A stretch of 64,000 bases of DNA from Clostridia bacterium. GTDB taxonomy: Bacteria > Bacillota > Clostridia > UMGS1883 > UMGS1540. How positions within the stretch are numbered: the first letter of the stretch is position 1; each line of letters begins with the position of its first letter. The DNA lies in contig JAFSCR010000001.1 of the NCBI GenBank assembly GCA_017436645.1, positions 84,523 through 148,522 of the forward strand, given 5' to 3'. This document shows positions 41,134 to 49,726 of the stretch, piece by piece. The translations under genes and the position numbers were made by a program. The notes under the pieces are model-generated. The model had not been told where the DNA came from, did no database searches, and saw nothing but the letters and a program-made list of their open reading frames with translations.

Positions 41134-41667
41134 ATGGAAAATTTATTAAAGCTTATAGAAACGCGGGAAAGCTGTCGTAATTTTGACACCCGCCCTGTAG
41201 ATAAAGCCCTCTTATGCCGTATGGTGGAGGCGGCACGCCTCTCCCCGTCGGCCTGTAACTCTCAGCCGTGGCGGTTTACCGTAGTTTCGGGCGAAAAACG
41301 TGCGGCACTGGCACAATGTACCCAAGGATTAGGCATGAACAAATTTACGAATGACGCCCCTGCTTTTATTGTCATTTCCGAAGAAAAGGCTACGCTTATG
41401 GCAAAGATTGCAGGTTCTGTGAAGGACCAACATTATGCCCCCATCGACATCGGTCTTACCACCGCCCACCTGTGCCTTGCAGCCACCGCCCTCGGTCTTT
41501 CCACCTGTATCCTGGGCTGGTTTGACGAAGCGGAGGTAAAAGCGCTTTTGGGCGATACCGTGGGTAGCCGCATCCGTCTTATTCTCGCCGTCGGCTATGC
41601 AAAAAATGATTCTCTCCGTCCCAAAAAGCGGAAAGATATGGAAGAAATTCTGTATTTTGGTGACTGA
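41134..41667 (+). CDS. Nitroreductase-family FMN oxidoreductase
   Basis: Small flavoprotein of 177 aa. N-terminal IETRESCRNFDTRPVD (the R-S/C-R flavin-binding motif), SPSACNSQPWRF, and C-terminal ILAVGYAKNDSLRPKKR. The physiological substrate cannot be deduced; nitro compounds, quinones and other electrophiles are typical. Monocistronic with an AAAAGGAGG ribosome binding site. Confidence 0.9.
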   Translation: MENLLKLIETRESCRNFDTRPVDKALLCRMVEAARLSPSACNSQPWRFTVVSGEKRAALAQCTQGLGMNKFTNDAPAFIVISEEKATLMAKIAGSVKDQHYAPIDIGLTTAHLCLAATALGLSTCILGWFDEAEVKALLGDTVGSRIRLILAVGYAKNDSLRPKKRKDMEEILYFGD

Positions 41668-41682
41668 AAACTGTAAAAACTC

Positions 41683-41711
41683 TTGTTTCTGTTTTCATTT
41701 TCTGCTATACT
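41683..41711 (+). promoter_or_regulatory. Sigma-A promoter of yqhQ-prmC
   Basis: TTGTTT (41683-41688), 17 bp, TATACT (41706-41711). The TGC before the -10 is an extended element also seen before the nitroreductase gene. Confidence 0.7.
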
Positions 41712-41751
41712 CTAAGGAAGAAATCCTTAAACACAAAGGAGTTATTATCGC

Positions 41752-42672
41752 ATGAAACAATCTGCACATAAAACAAGCATTGGCGGGCAGGCGCTTATCG
41801 AAGGCGTTATGATGCGTGGCCCCCGTGTTACGGCCATGGCAGTACGGAACCCGGAGGGTGAAATTGTACTGGAAAAGATGCCCACGCCCGAAAACACACG
41901 GCCGAAGTTTTTTAAGCTTCCCTTTGTCCGTGGTATATTTAATATGATAGATTCCCTGAAATACGGCTATAAGTGCCTGATGCGCTCAGCAGAAATTGCA
42001 GGGTTTGAAGAAGAGGAGAAAAAGGACGAAAAGAAAAACAAGGTTATCATGAGCCTTCTCATGGTTTGTAGTGTCGTTTTTGCCGTTATCCTTTCCGTGG
42101 GTCTTTTCATTTACCTTCCTTCCCTTCTGTTCCGTCTTCTGGCGGACGCTTTCCCTTCCATTGACAACCGCATCGCCCGTGGTATCTTTGAAGGCGGACT
42201 TCGTATTCTTATATTTGTCGGGTACATGTGCGCCATGCTTCTTATGAAGGATATGCGCCGCACGTTTATGTACCACGGTGCCGAACATAAAACCATTTTC
42301 TGCTACGAGGCAGGCCTACCGCTGACGGTGGAAAATGTTAAGACGATGCGCCGCTTTCATCCGAGATGCGGCACCTCTTTCATGATTTTAGTGCTCCTTG
42401 TCGGCATTATCATTTCCATGTTCATCACCGCAGAAAATCCCCTTGTCCGTACGGGCATCAAGATTCTCACATTGCCCATTGTTGCAGGCGTCGGCTATGA
42501 GCTCATTAAATTTGCCGGCCGCCATGATAATGCTTTGACCCGTATCATTTCCGCCCCCGGCGTATGGCTCCAGCACATTACAACCATTGAGCCGGACGAC
42601 GGGCAGATTGAATGCGCCATTCTGGCGCTTTCCGAAACCCTGACGGGAAATCCGGAGGATGACAAATGGTGA
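41752..42672 (+). CDS. yqhQ: DUF1385 membrane protein (YqhQ family)
   Basis: Integral membrane protein, 306 aa. The N-terminal IGGQALIEGVMMRGPRVTAMAVRNPEG is the family signature; four or more helices follow, and the central YHGAEHKTIFCYEAG ... RFHPRCGTSFMILVL block is highly conserved. Function unproven. In Firmicutes it commonly sits upstream of prmC-prfA, as here with prmC, which it overlaps by 7 nt. Confidence 0.93.
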   Translation: MKQSAHKTSIGGQALIEGVMMRGPRVTAMAVRNPEGEIVLEKMPTPENTRPKFFKLPFVRGIFNMIDSLKYGYKCLMRSAEIAGFEEEEKKDEKKNKVIMSLLMVCSVVFAVILSVGLFIYLPSLLFRLLADAFPSIDNRIARGIFEGGLRILIFVGYMCAMLLMKDMRRTFMYHGAEHKTIFCYEAGLPLTVENVKTMRRFHPRCGTSFMILVLLVGIIISMFITAENPLVRTGIKILTLPIVAGVGYELIKFAGRHDNALTRIISAPGVWLQHITTIEPDDGQIECAILALSETLTGNPEDDKW

Positions 42673-43490
42673 TAAGACAGCTTTTAGCCTCTGCCGAAAT
42701 TGACAGACTGGATGCCGAGGTGCTCCTTTCGCATGTCTTAGGTGTGCCGAGAGAAAAACTGTTGTTTCTTTACAGCGAGCCTGTGCCGGATGCGGTGCAG
42801 GCCGCTTTTGTTCGCCTTTGTGAAAAAAGAAAAACAGGCTGTCCCCTTTCTTATATCCTTGGCGAAAAGGAATTCTATTCTCTCCCCTTCTTCGTAAACG
42901 AGCACACACTCATTCCAAGACCCGATACGGAATTACTCGTGGAATGGGCCATTGAAAAGGCAAAGGGCGCACGTGTTTTGGACCTTTGTTCAGGCTCGGG
43001 ATGCATTGGTATTGCAGTTGCAAAAAATGCACCTGTCCGCTCCTTGACGCTTGCGGATATTTCCAAAGAAGCGCTCGAGGTTTCAAAGCGCAACGCCGCA
43101 AGGCACGGCGTGGAAGCGGAATTTATTGAAACGGATATTTTAAAGGACGACCTTTCTGCATCCTTTGATTTGATTTTGTCCAATCCCCCTTATATTGAAA
43201 CAGACGTCATTCAAACCCTTGAGAAGGACGTCCGTGATTTTGAGCCGCTTTCCGCCCTTGACGGCGGCAATGACGGCCTTGGTTTTTATCCCGTCATTGC
43301 CGAAAAGGCCTTCCGTGCCCTTCCCGAAGGCGGGTGGCTCGGCCTTGAAATCGGCTATAATCAGGGGGCGGCCGTATCCGCCATTTTAGCACCGTATTTT
43401 GAAAACATACGGATTTTATATGACCTCGGCGGCAATGCGAGATGTGTTGTCGGCCGAAAAAGCGTGATAAAATTTGACAAAGTGAAATAA
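42666..43490 (+). CDS. prmC: Peptide chain release factor N5-glutamine methyltransferase
   Basis: SAM-dependent enzyme methylating the Gln of the GGQ motif in release factors, 274 aa. An N-terminal helical substrate domain (~1-70, with PLSYILGEKEFYSL) is followed by the Rossmann methyltransferase: RPDTELLVEWA, VLDLCSGSGCIGIAVAK, and catalytic NPPY (LSNPPYIE). The ATG follows GGAGG. The prfA gene does not follow; the OLE RNA region begins instead. Confidence 0.95.
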   Translation: MVIRQLLASAEIDRLDAEVLLSHVLGVPREKLLFLYSEPVPDAVQAAFVRLCEKRKTGCPLSYILGEKEFYSLPFFVNEHTLIPRPDTELLVEWAIEKAKGARVLDLCSGSGCIGIAVAKNAPVRSLTLADISKEALEVSKRNAARHGVEAEFIETDILKDDLSASFDLILSNPPYIETDVIQTLEKDVRDFEPLSALDGGNDGLGFYPVIAEKAFRALPEGGWLGLEIGYNQGAAVSAILAPYFENIRILYDLGGNARCVVGRKSVIKFDKVK

Positions 43491-43502
43491 ATATGATATA
43501 CT
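43474..43502 (+). promoter_or_regulatory. Sigma-A promoter of OLE RNA
   Basis: TTGACA (43474-43479), 17 bp, TATACT (43497-43502), placing the start near 43509, only a few bases before the P1 stem of the RNA. The -35 lies within the last codons of prmC. Confidence 0.8.
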
Positions 43503-43511
43503 GCATGGAAA

Positions 43512-44113
43512 GGTGGTGCAGTATCCTAGTCAGGATGCCGATTCCCAAGACGGGCCTAAAAATCCGTAGAAGGGCATATCGATGAAGTTCCTGGTGTTGG
43601 CTTTCGACGCCCAGTCGGGGGTCGATGCTGGGGGTTAAGGTTTAGGGGCGATTCGCAATGGCATGCGAGCGTTGACCCCTTTTCCGTGGAGACCTGCGTT
43701 CGTGCTTCTACCTCTGCTCGTCCCTTGAGGGCGACGGAACGAAGTACGGCGTAGGAGTAAACCTGTCATGCGGTGCTCAAGAGTGCTGTGGACAGAGTAG
43801 CCTGCCTTGCGTGGATATGAAGGATAACGGTTCATGCCCCGTTTTGTCGGCCAACAAAACGGAGATATTGCTGTTTGAAATCCTATCTGCAAAAAAGGCT
43901 AAGAATCGGTTTGACTGTAGAGGAAATCTCCTAGGCTGTTCAGTAACCTGTGGAATACGGAGGATTGCAGTGCGGACTCAGTGGCAATCCGAATCGAGTC
44001 TTTGGCTCGGCTTCTGTTTAATCGGAAACGGCCCGGAGCGGCGACGCGCGGGCACGGAAGTGGGAAATCCGTCTCGGACCTATGCCGCAAAATTTACTCC
44101 GTATTCTGCCACC
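43512..44113 (+). ncRNA. ole: OLE RNA (ornate, large, extremophilic)
   Basis: A ~602-nt region without a plausible protein. The ends GGTGG-TGCAG-TAT (43512) and ATTCTGCCACC (ending 44113) pair as a closing stem, and many internal stems are evident (e.g. CCCCGTTTTGTCGG ... CCAACAAAACGGAG). Three facts support OLE: the length (OLE is about 600 nt); the next gene encodes the OLE-associated membrane protein OapA; and dxs and tlyA follow, the isoprenoid-operon setting known for OLE. OLE forms a membrane-bound ribonucleoprotein with OapA and other proteins and is linked to growth under cold, alcohol and Mg2+ stress. The family assignment is from context and gross structure, not a covariance-model score. 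Confidence 0.88.
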
Positions 44114-44139
44114 AATATTTTTAAAAAGGACGACGTGCC

Positions 44140-44751
44140 GTGAAAGAGGACATACCCCAAAAACGTAAAAAAATAAGAGTAAAAAGCAACCATACGCTAA
44201 ATCGTAAGGTCAGCATTTCGTGGGTGATTACAACCATCCTTCTGACCTTTGTGCTTTCTGTTTCCATCACCGTAATCACCTCTTCCCTCCTCGGGAATGT
44301 AGCTATGACGGTGGCGTTTTTAATTTTACTGTCTATCGTATTTCTCGGTATCGTTTTTGATATTTTAGGCATTGCCGTAACGACTGCGGCGGAAGCGCCC
44401 TTCCACGCCATGGCATCAAACCGTGTGCCGGGTGCCGTCCAGTCTATCCGCCTGATCCGCAACGCAGAAAAGGTTTCAAACTTCTGTAATGACGTTGTCG
44501 GGGATATTTGCGGTATTGTTTCCGGTGCCACGGGCAGTTTTATTGCGGCCCAGCTTGTGACAAATTATTCTCTCCCCTCGCTCCTTACAAGCCTTTTTGT
44601 TACAGGCGTTGTATCCGCTCTTACGGTAGGCGGAAAAGCCCTTGGTAAAACCCTTGCTATAAACCAGTGTAATCAGTTTGTTTTTGGTATTGGCAAAATC
44701 TTGGCGATATTTTCGCCAAAGCTTAAGAAAAGCAGGAAAAACCATGGATAA
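44140..44751 (+). CDS. oapA: OLE-associated protein A
   Basis: Membrane protein of 203 aa that anchors OLE RNA at the membrane. A basic N-terminus (KEDIPQKRKKIRVKSNHTLNRK) is followed by four hydrophobic segments; the conserved central block DILGIAVTTAAEAPFHAMAS ... GAVQSIRLIRNAEKVSNFCN and DVVGDICGIVSGATG matches the OapA family. GTG start, AAAAGGA 9 nt upstream. It lies 26 nt after the RNA and overlaps dxs by 8 nt. Confidence 0.9.
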   Translation: MKEDIPQKRKKIRVKSNHTLNRKVSISWVITTILLTFVLSVSITVITSSLLGNVAMTVAFLILLSIVFLGIVFDILGIAVTTAAEAPFHAMASNRVPGAVQSIRLIRNAEKVSNFCNDVVGDICGIVSGATGSFIAAQLVTNYSLPSLLTSLFVTGVVSALTVGGKALGKTLAINQCNQFVFGIGKILAIFSPKLKKSRKNHG

Positions 44752-46570
44752 TCTTTTATCTTCGGTACAGTCCCCGTCTGATTTAAAGACAATGGACGTA
44801 CCCACAATGGAAAAGCTCTGTGCATGCATCAGAGCCTTTTTAATTGAAAATGTTCCGAAAACAGGGGGGCATTTTGCCTCCAATCTCGGTGTAGTCGAAC
44901 TTACGGTCGCACTGCACCGTGTTTTTTCTGTGCCCGAAGATAAAATCATCTGGGATGTAGGCCATCAGAGCTACGTCCATAAAATTTTAACCGGCAGACA
45001 GGATAAATTTCCTACGCTCAGGCAGTTTGGCGGTCTTTCCGGCTTCCCCAAAAAGGCGGAAAGCATATATGACTGTTTTGATACCGGCCACTCCTCCACC
45101 TCCATTTCCGCCGCTCTCGGTTTTGCGGCAGCACGGGACCTTAAGGGTGAAAAGGGTGAGGCCATTGCCGTAATCGGTGATGCGGCGTTTTCGGGCGGCC
45201 TTTCCATGGAGGCACTCAACCACATCGCCCATTGCCATCATAAAGTGATTGTGATTCTGAACGATAACCAAATGTCCATCGGCAAAGCCATAGGCGGCTT
45301 TTCCCAGTATCTCAATAAAATCCGCACACGCTCTGCCTACTATACGGTAAAAAGGGAAACAAACGAGCTTCTCCATCGGATTCCCGTCCTCGGTAAACCC
45401 TCTGCCATGGCGCTGAAAAAATTGAGCCGACTTCTCCGGTACTGCGTTACCCCCGGCGTTGTGTTTGAAAAGCTGGGTTGCCGTTATCTCGGCCCTGTGG
45501 ACGGTCACAATATCCGCCAGCTTTGCGACACGCTCTCGGAAGCGAAGCGGCTTGACACATCTGTTCTTGTGCATGTGATGACGAAGAAGGGAAAAGGCTA
45601 TGCGCCTTCCGAGGAAGCACCTTCCCGCTATCACGCTGTTTCTCCTAAGAAAACAGAGGGCGAAACCTGCAGCGCACGGTTTGGAAAAACCCTCGTTACA
45701 CTCGCAGACGAAAACCCGTCCGTCGTTGCCATTTCCCCTTCTATGCCGGATGCCTCTGGTCTATCGGAATTTGTAAAAAAATATCCCCATCGTTTTTTTG
45801 ATACGGGCATTGCAGAGGCCCACGCCGCCACATTTTCGGCAGGCCTTGCCGAAGGCGGGATGACCCCCGTTTTGGCGGTTTATTCGTCCTTTTTACAAAG
45901 GGCATACGATTCCCTTGTCCATGATGTGGCCCTAGGAAAAAGACACGTTGTCCTCGCGGTGGACCGTGCAGGCATTGTGGGAAGTGACGGGGAAACCCAT
46001 CAGGGTATTTTTGATATTTCCTATCTTTCCCACATTCCGAACATGTGTGTTCTGGCACCTGCGGATATGGATTCTCTCTCGGAAATGCTTGGGTATACCA
46101 TAAAAGAACACGCCGGCCCCATTGCAGTCCGTTACCCCCGTGGCGCACTGCCTTCGTTTTCACGGCCGTCCTTTACCTTCGGCAAAGCTGCCGTACTTCG
46201 AGAAGGGGCGCACATTACCGTCGCCGCCCTGGGCCGCATGGTGCATACGGCGCTTGCGGCTGCAGATATACTTTTGGAAAAAGGCATCCGTGCCGAGGTG
46301 ATTGACATTCGAAGCGTAAAACCCCTTGACGTGGAAACACTTGTTTCCTCCGCCAAAAAGACGGGGCAGGTTCTTACCATTGAAGATAACGTATTATCGG
46401 GCGGTGCAGGTGAAAAAATTGCCGCTGCGCTTTCAGGCATATGTCCCATAACTATAAAAGCATTCCCTGATACGTTTGTAACCCACGGCAATGTGGACGA
46501 GCTCTTCGCCCTTTATAAAATGGATGCGAAAAGCCTTGCCGCCGAAGCAGAAAGGATTCTGAAAGCATGA
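44744..46570 (+). CDS. dxs: 1-deoxy-D-xylulose-5-phosphate synthase
   Basis: First enzyme of the MEP isoprenoid pathway, condensing pyruvate and glyceraldehyde 3-phosphate with thiamine diphosphate; 608 aa. Visible: GGHFASNLGVVELTVALHRV, IWDVGHQSYVHKILTGR, ThDP motif GDAAFSGGLSMEALN ... NDNQMSIGKAIGG, FFDTGIAEAHAATFSAGLA (catalytic Glu), and DRAGIVGSDGETHQGIFD. The GDG-type motif reads GDA, common in this family. Start at the ATG at 44744 with AGGA 7 nt upstream; 22 upstream codons lie within oapA. Confidence 0.96.
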   Translation: MDNLLSSVQSPSDLKTMDVPTMEKLCACIRAFLIENVPKTGGHFASNLGVVELTVALHRVFSVPEDKIIWDVGHQSYVHKILTGRQDKFPTLRQFGGLSGFPKKAESIYDCFDTGHSSTSISAALGFAAARDLKGEKGEAIAVIGDAAFSGGLSMEALNHIAHCHHKVIVILNDNQMSIGKAIGGFSQYLNKIRTRSAYYTVKRETNELLHRIPVLGKPSAMALKKLSRLLRYCVTPGVVFEKLGCRYLGPVDGHNIRQLCDTLSEAKRLDTSVLVHVMTKKGKGYAPSEEAPSRYHAVSPKKTEGETCSARFGKTLVTLADENPSVVAISPSMPDASGLSEFVKKYPHRFFDTGIAEAHAATFSAGLAEGGMTPVLAVYSSFLQRAYDSLVHDVALGKRHVVLAVDRAGIVGSDGETHQGIFDISYLSHIPNMCVLAPADMDSLSEMLGYTIKEHAGPIAVRYPRGALPSFSRPSFTFGKAAVLREGAHITVAALGRMVHTALAAADILLEKGIRAEVIDIRSVKPLDVETLVSSAKKTGQVLTIEDNVLSGGAGEKIAAALSGICPITIKAFPDTFVTHGNVDELFALYKMDAKSLAAEAERILKA

Positions 46571-47361
46571 AACAAAGGCTGGATATATACTTAACGGAAA
46601 ACGGACTTGTCCCCACCCGTGAAAAAGCCAGAGCCGTGATTATGGCAGGGGATGTTTATATTAACGAACAGAAAGCCGATAAAGCGGGACAAACCGTTTC
46701 GGAAGGCGACAAGGTCGAAGTGCGAACAGACACACTCCGCTACGTAAGCCGTGGGGGTTTAAAGCTTGAAAAAGCCATGGTGTCCTTCCCCATTTCCCTT
46801 GAAAATGCGGTTTGCATGGACATCGGTGCTTCCACGGGCGGCTTTACCGACTGTATGCTCCAAAACGGCGCCAAAAAAGTATACGCCATTGACGTAGGGT
46901 ACGGCCAGCTTGCATGGAGCCTCCGTACTGACGAAAGAGTGGTAAATCTCGAGCGCACCAACATCCGCTACGTTACGGAAAACGAAGTGCCCGAAAACCC
47001 CGATTTTGCAAGCGTGGACGTTTCGTTTATTTCTCTCCGTCTTGTTCTTCCCGTAGCGTATGAGCGCCTTCGCGCCGGCGGTGAAATGGTCTGCCTTATA
47101 AAGCCCCAGTTTGAAGCAGGCAAGGAAAAGGTTGGAAAAGGCGGCGTTGTTCGGGATAAGGAAACCCATATTGAAGTGATTGAAAACGTCATTGCCTTTA
47201 CAAAGGAAATCGGCTTTTCCGTTTTAGGGCTTGACTTCTCCCCCGTAAAAGGCCCCAAAGGCAATATTGAATACCTTTTACATATCCGAAAATCCGAGGA
47301 TGAAAGTATTGACCCGCCCATTACCGAAATTGTGGATAAAGCGCACCTTGAGGCGCAATAA
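46567..47361 (+). CDS. tlyA: TlyA-family rRNA methyltransferase / RNA-binding protein
   Basis: 264 aa. N-terminal S4 domain (QRLDIYLTENGLVPTREKAR), then a FtsJ-like methyltransferase: YVSRGGLKLEKAM, MDIGASTGGFTDCML (SAM motif I), DVGYGQLAW, and LIKPQFEAGKEKVGKGGVVRD. TlyA 2'-O-methylates 16S/23S rRNA in mycobacteria; 'hemolysin A' is a historical name. The ATGA overlap with dxs indicates coupling, the same order as in Bacillus. Confidence 0.93.
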   Translation: MKQRLDIYLTENGLVPTREKARAVIMAGDVYINEQKADKAGQTVSEGDKVEVRTDTLRYVSRGGLKLEKAMVSFPISLENAVCMDIGASTGGFTDCMLQNGAKKVYAIDVGYGQLAWSLRTDERVVNLERTNIRYVTENEVPENPDFASVDVSFISLRLVLPVAYERLRAGGEMVCLIKPQFEAGKEKVGKGGVVRDKETHIEVIENVIAFTKEIGFSVLGLDFSPVKGPKGNIEYLLHIRKSEDESIDPPITEIVDKAHLEAQ

Positions 47362-47364
47362 AAT

Positions 47365-47395
47365 AAGCATATCGCTTGTGCGATATGCTTTTTTA
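47365..47395. terminator. Terminator after tlyA
   Basis: AAGCATATCGC and GCGATATGCTT form an 11-bp stem with a TTGT loop, followed by TTTTATT. It abuts the stop of the convergent lipoprotein gene. Confidence 0.9.
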
Positions 47396-47695
47396 TTACG
47401 GATTACACTTTTTACAAGGGTCATAACCTTTGGAAACGGCATCTTTTTGCGTACAGTTTAAATACGCCTTGTTCCCTTCTTTCATTTGCTTCACGCTGGT
47501 GCAGTGCGGATAATGGAGCTTCCCCGAGTTTTTGTTCCCGATATAAGAATATGTTTTTCCCTGTTCTGTTTGGGGTGTTTCCTGCAATAGATTTGTTTGC
47601 AGCTTCGCCGTCCTTTCGCTTTCGCCGCAAGCAGAAAGACTGCAAACCATAAGAAGCGAAAAAATCAAAGCACATAATTTCTTCTTTATCATCAT
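47396..47695 (-). CDS. Small lipoprotein with Ada-like zinc-binding domain
   Basis: 99 aa. Signal peptide with lipobox (MMIKKKLCALIFSLLMVCSL then SAC), a polar linker, and a C-terminal metal-binding module SYIGNKNSGKLHYPHCTSV followed by YDPCKKCNP. This H-x-x-C/C-x-x-C arrangement resembles the Ada_Zn-binding-like domain found at the C-terminus of many clostridial nucleases and surface proteins. The cytoplasmic catalytic part is absent. Function unknown. GAGGTGCG is the ribosome binding site. Confidence 0.75.
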   Translation of the reverse strand: MMIKKKLCALIFSLLMVCSLSACGESERTAKLQTNLLQETPQTEQGKTYSYIGNKNSGKLHYPHCTSVKQMKEGNKAYLNCTQKDAVSKGYDPCKKCNP

Positions 47696-47787
47696 CGCAC
47701 CTCTGTATATGTTATTTGAATATGTTATAAATTATAACATATAAAACGTGTCATTGTCAAGATAGAATATATGTGAGGTGAATGATT

Positions 47788-47976
47788 ATGAAGGACAAAC
47801 TGGTTATAAATAAAAAAATGCTCAAGGGCGAAGATGGTTATAAAACTTTTTCTGTTCGCATCAAGGATGAAACTGTAAGTAAATTAAATCAACTGTCTGA
47901 AGAAACGAATCGTTCCAGAAATGAACTCATTCATATTCTTTTGGAATACGCAGTAGAGAACTGTCAGGTAAAATAA
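47788..47976 (+). CDS. Ribbon-helix-helix (CopG/Arc-type) small DNA-binding protein
   Basis: 62 aa. DGYKTFSVRIKDETVSKLNQ forms the beta strand and first helix, and TNRSRNELIHILLEYAVENC the second helix, as in CopG-like proteins. No toxin gene is adjacent, so an antitoxin role is not supported. GAGGTGA is 6 nt before the second ATG, which is preferred over the ATG at 47782. It ends in its own terminator. Confidence 0.8.
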   Translation: MKDKLVINKKMLKGEDGYKTFSVRIKDETVSKLNQLSEETNRSRNELIHILLEYAVENCQVK

Positions 47977-47981
47977 TGCAT

Positions 47982-48015
47982 AAAAACGGAGTAGCACAGG
48001 CTACTCCGTTTTTTT
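47982..48015. terminator. Bidirectional terminator between the RHH gene and lrp
   Basis: AAAAACGGAGTAGC and GCTACTCCGTTTTTTT pair around ACAG. A-rich and T-rich flanks serve the convergent genes. Confidence 0.92.
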
Positions 48016-48023
48016 ATTCTTAT

Positions 48024-48473
48024 TTATCTGGGGATGACAGTCGGTTCATCCTTAACATTCTTCAAAACGAAATGTGTTCTTGTGGCGGAAACGCCGTCAA
48101 GGCTTTTAATGCGACGGTGAATTTCTTCAAGACTTTCTGATGTGTCCGTTAAAATCTTCAGCATAAAATCAAAATCGCCCGTTAAATAGTCACAGGAAAT
48201 AATGTTTTCATTTGCTTTTATGCTTTCCGTAAAGGATTCATAAAAGCGGGGATGCTCAAGGCTTACTTCCATCAGCGCCGTCATGCCGTTGCCAAGTTGC
48301 TTATGGTCAAGCACAACCGTATATCCTTTAATTACACCGCTTTTTTCCATTTTGCGGATGCGCTCGAGCACGGCAGAAACGGAAAGATTGATTTCATCAC
48401 TGATAACGGATGCTTTTTCTCTTGCATTCCGCTTTAAGCAATGTAGAATTTTATAGTCGATTGCATCCATCAT
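48024..48473 (-). CDS. Lrp/AsnC-family transcriptional regulator
   Basis: 149 aa. The N-terminal helix-turn-helix (DYKILHCLKRNAREKASVIS, LSVSAVLERIRKMEKSGVI) is followed by an RAM/AsnC ligand-binding domain (GMTALMEVSLEHP, CDYLTGDFDFMLKILT). It probably senses an amino acid or related metabolite. The start overlaps the DUF4432 stop (ATGA), so both are one transcript. Confidence 0.93.
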   Translation of the reverse strand: MMDAIDYKILHCLKRNAREKASVISDEINLSVSAVLERIRKMEKSGVIKGYTVVLDHKQLGNGMTALMEVSLEHPRFYESFTESIKANENIISCDYLTGDFDFMLKILTDTSESLEEIHRRIKSLDGVSATRTHFVLKNVKDEPTVIPR

Positions 48474-49561
48474 TTTGCGAGCACCTTCTCAATCTTTTTG
48501 CACATTTCTTCTGTTTCTGCAGGGACCAGAAGGCCAAAGTCCATGGAAAATTCCAGCGTGCTTTCGCCCTCGATGGTGCGAACCATGCCGTTTTTCTTGG
48601 CATAGGTGTAGCCTTTATTGATTGCACTTGCAGGAAGAACCATGCCCATGGCTTCCTCATCATCCGTGCGAGAAATCCAGCGGAGGCTGTTATTTAAAGG
48701 CTCTACGGGATGCTTTACATAGCAGGCATAGCCGTCCGTCCGCTTCTGGAGCGTGTGGGCATACCCTTCTTCATCGGCAAGGTATGTAAGCTTTGCAACG
48801 ATTTCGGGGTCATACATCTGGGACTTTTTATCTACTACAACATGCACTTCGGGGTTTTCCTGCATTTTGTCCATATAGTCAGAAAGCTTCTTTGCCTCTT
48901 CCTCGGGCATGGATGCGGGAATGACCTTTAAAACTTCAATATGTTCTTTATCAAGGGGAAGCGTGCCGATAAGCTTTGCACCTTCAAAGGGCATGAAGTT
49001 TATGTGGCAGAGATATACGTATTCCATAGGTCTCTTTCTGAGGTTTTCAATTTTGACGCTGGAGGTAATGACTGCACCGTTTTCGTAAAGCTTATAGCCG
49101 GAGGTAAACTTATAATTATCGCTGTATGTTCTGTATTTATGGAAAGTAGCGAGCACACGTACATAGCGGCCGCCCTCGTCCTCTCCGCATTCAATTCTCG
49201 GATGGCGGAATGCGGCAACAGGCAGGTCGCCGTGGGGTTTGTGGCTATCTTCAGGGCCGGGGCCGCCTACGCCGCAAAGGCCTGAGTGCATAACAAAACA
49301 GCCGTAAGAATCGAGGAACTGCTCAAGCTCTGTGGGTTCGGCGAGGTTTGTGTCCATGTGCAGGTCAATGCCGTCAAAGCTGGCACGCCAGATCTGATGC
49401 CCGTAAAAAGGCAGAACGGTAAAATAACCGCGTTTGTTTTCAATTTTGAGCCCTGCCGTACCGGTAGAATACCGGAAGGTGTAAACACGGATATCGCCAT
49501 GAGAAACAACCAGTTTCTCCGCATCCGTAAAGTTTTCGTTTTCTAAATAAAAAATTGCCAT
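48470..49561 (-). CDS. DUF4432 family protein (aldose 1-epimerase-like)
   Basis: 363 aa protein with the beta-sandwich of the galactose-mutarotase superfamily: FTVLPFYGHQIWRASFDG, LYGHCGLHxxG-like MHSGLCGVGGPGPEDSHKPH, and EYVYLCHINFMPFEGAKLIG. DUF4432 proteins are thought to be sugar epimerases or mutarotases of unknown substrate. Start at 49561, AAAAGGAG upstream; seven preceding codons are excluded. It forms an operon with the Lrp regulator, which may control it. Confidence 0.85.
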   Translation of the reverse strand: MAIFYLENENFTDAEKLVVSHGDIRVYTFRYSTGTAGLKIENKRGYFTVLPFYGHQIWRASFDGIDLHMDTNLAEPTELEQFLDSYGCFVMHSGLCGVGGPGPEDSHKPHGDLPVAAFRHPRIECGEDEGGRYVRVLATFHKYRTYSDNYKFTSGYKLYENGAVITSSVKIENLRKRPMEYVYLCHINFMPFEGAKLIGTLPLDKEHIEVLKVIPASMPEEEAKKLSDYMDKMQENPEVHVVVDKKSQMYDPEIVAKLTYLADEEGYAHTLQKRTDGYACYVKHPVEPLNNSLRWISRTDDEEAMGMVLPASAINKGYTYAKKNGMVRTIEGESTLEFSMDFGLLVPAETEEMCKKIEKVLAK

Positions 49562-49667
49562 ACTATCGCTCCTTTTCCGCATTATTTATGTCTGTATTTT
49601 TATTTTAAGCAAATTCTTTTGCCTTGTCAAGGAGTTTTTCCATATTTTTAATCGCCAAGTAAAAAAT

Positions 49668-49696
49668 TTGCATTTTATGAAAGACTGTGATAAAAT
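49668..49696 (+). promoter_or_regulatory. Sigma-A promoter of the fha-SEDS-PBP operon
   Basis: TTGCAT (49668-49673), 17 bp, TAAAAT (49691-49696). The TTGCATTTTATGA stretch recurs at the xpt promoter. Confidence 0.8.
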
Positions 49697-49726
49697 ATGC
49701 ATATCAAACCGGAGGAGGAAAAAACC

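Noticed and set aside
47788..47976. Antitoxin of a toxin-antitoxin pair
   Set aside because: The ribbon-helix-helix gene stands alone, followed at once by a terminator; no toxin-sized partner overlaps or follows.
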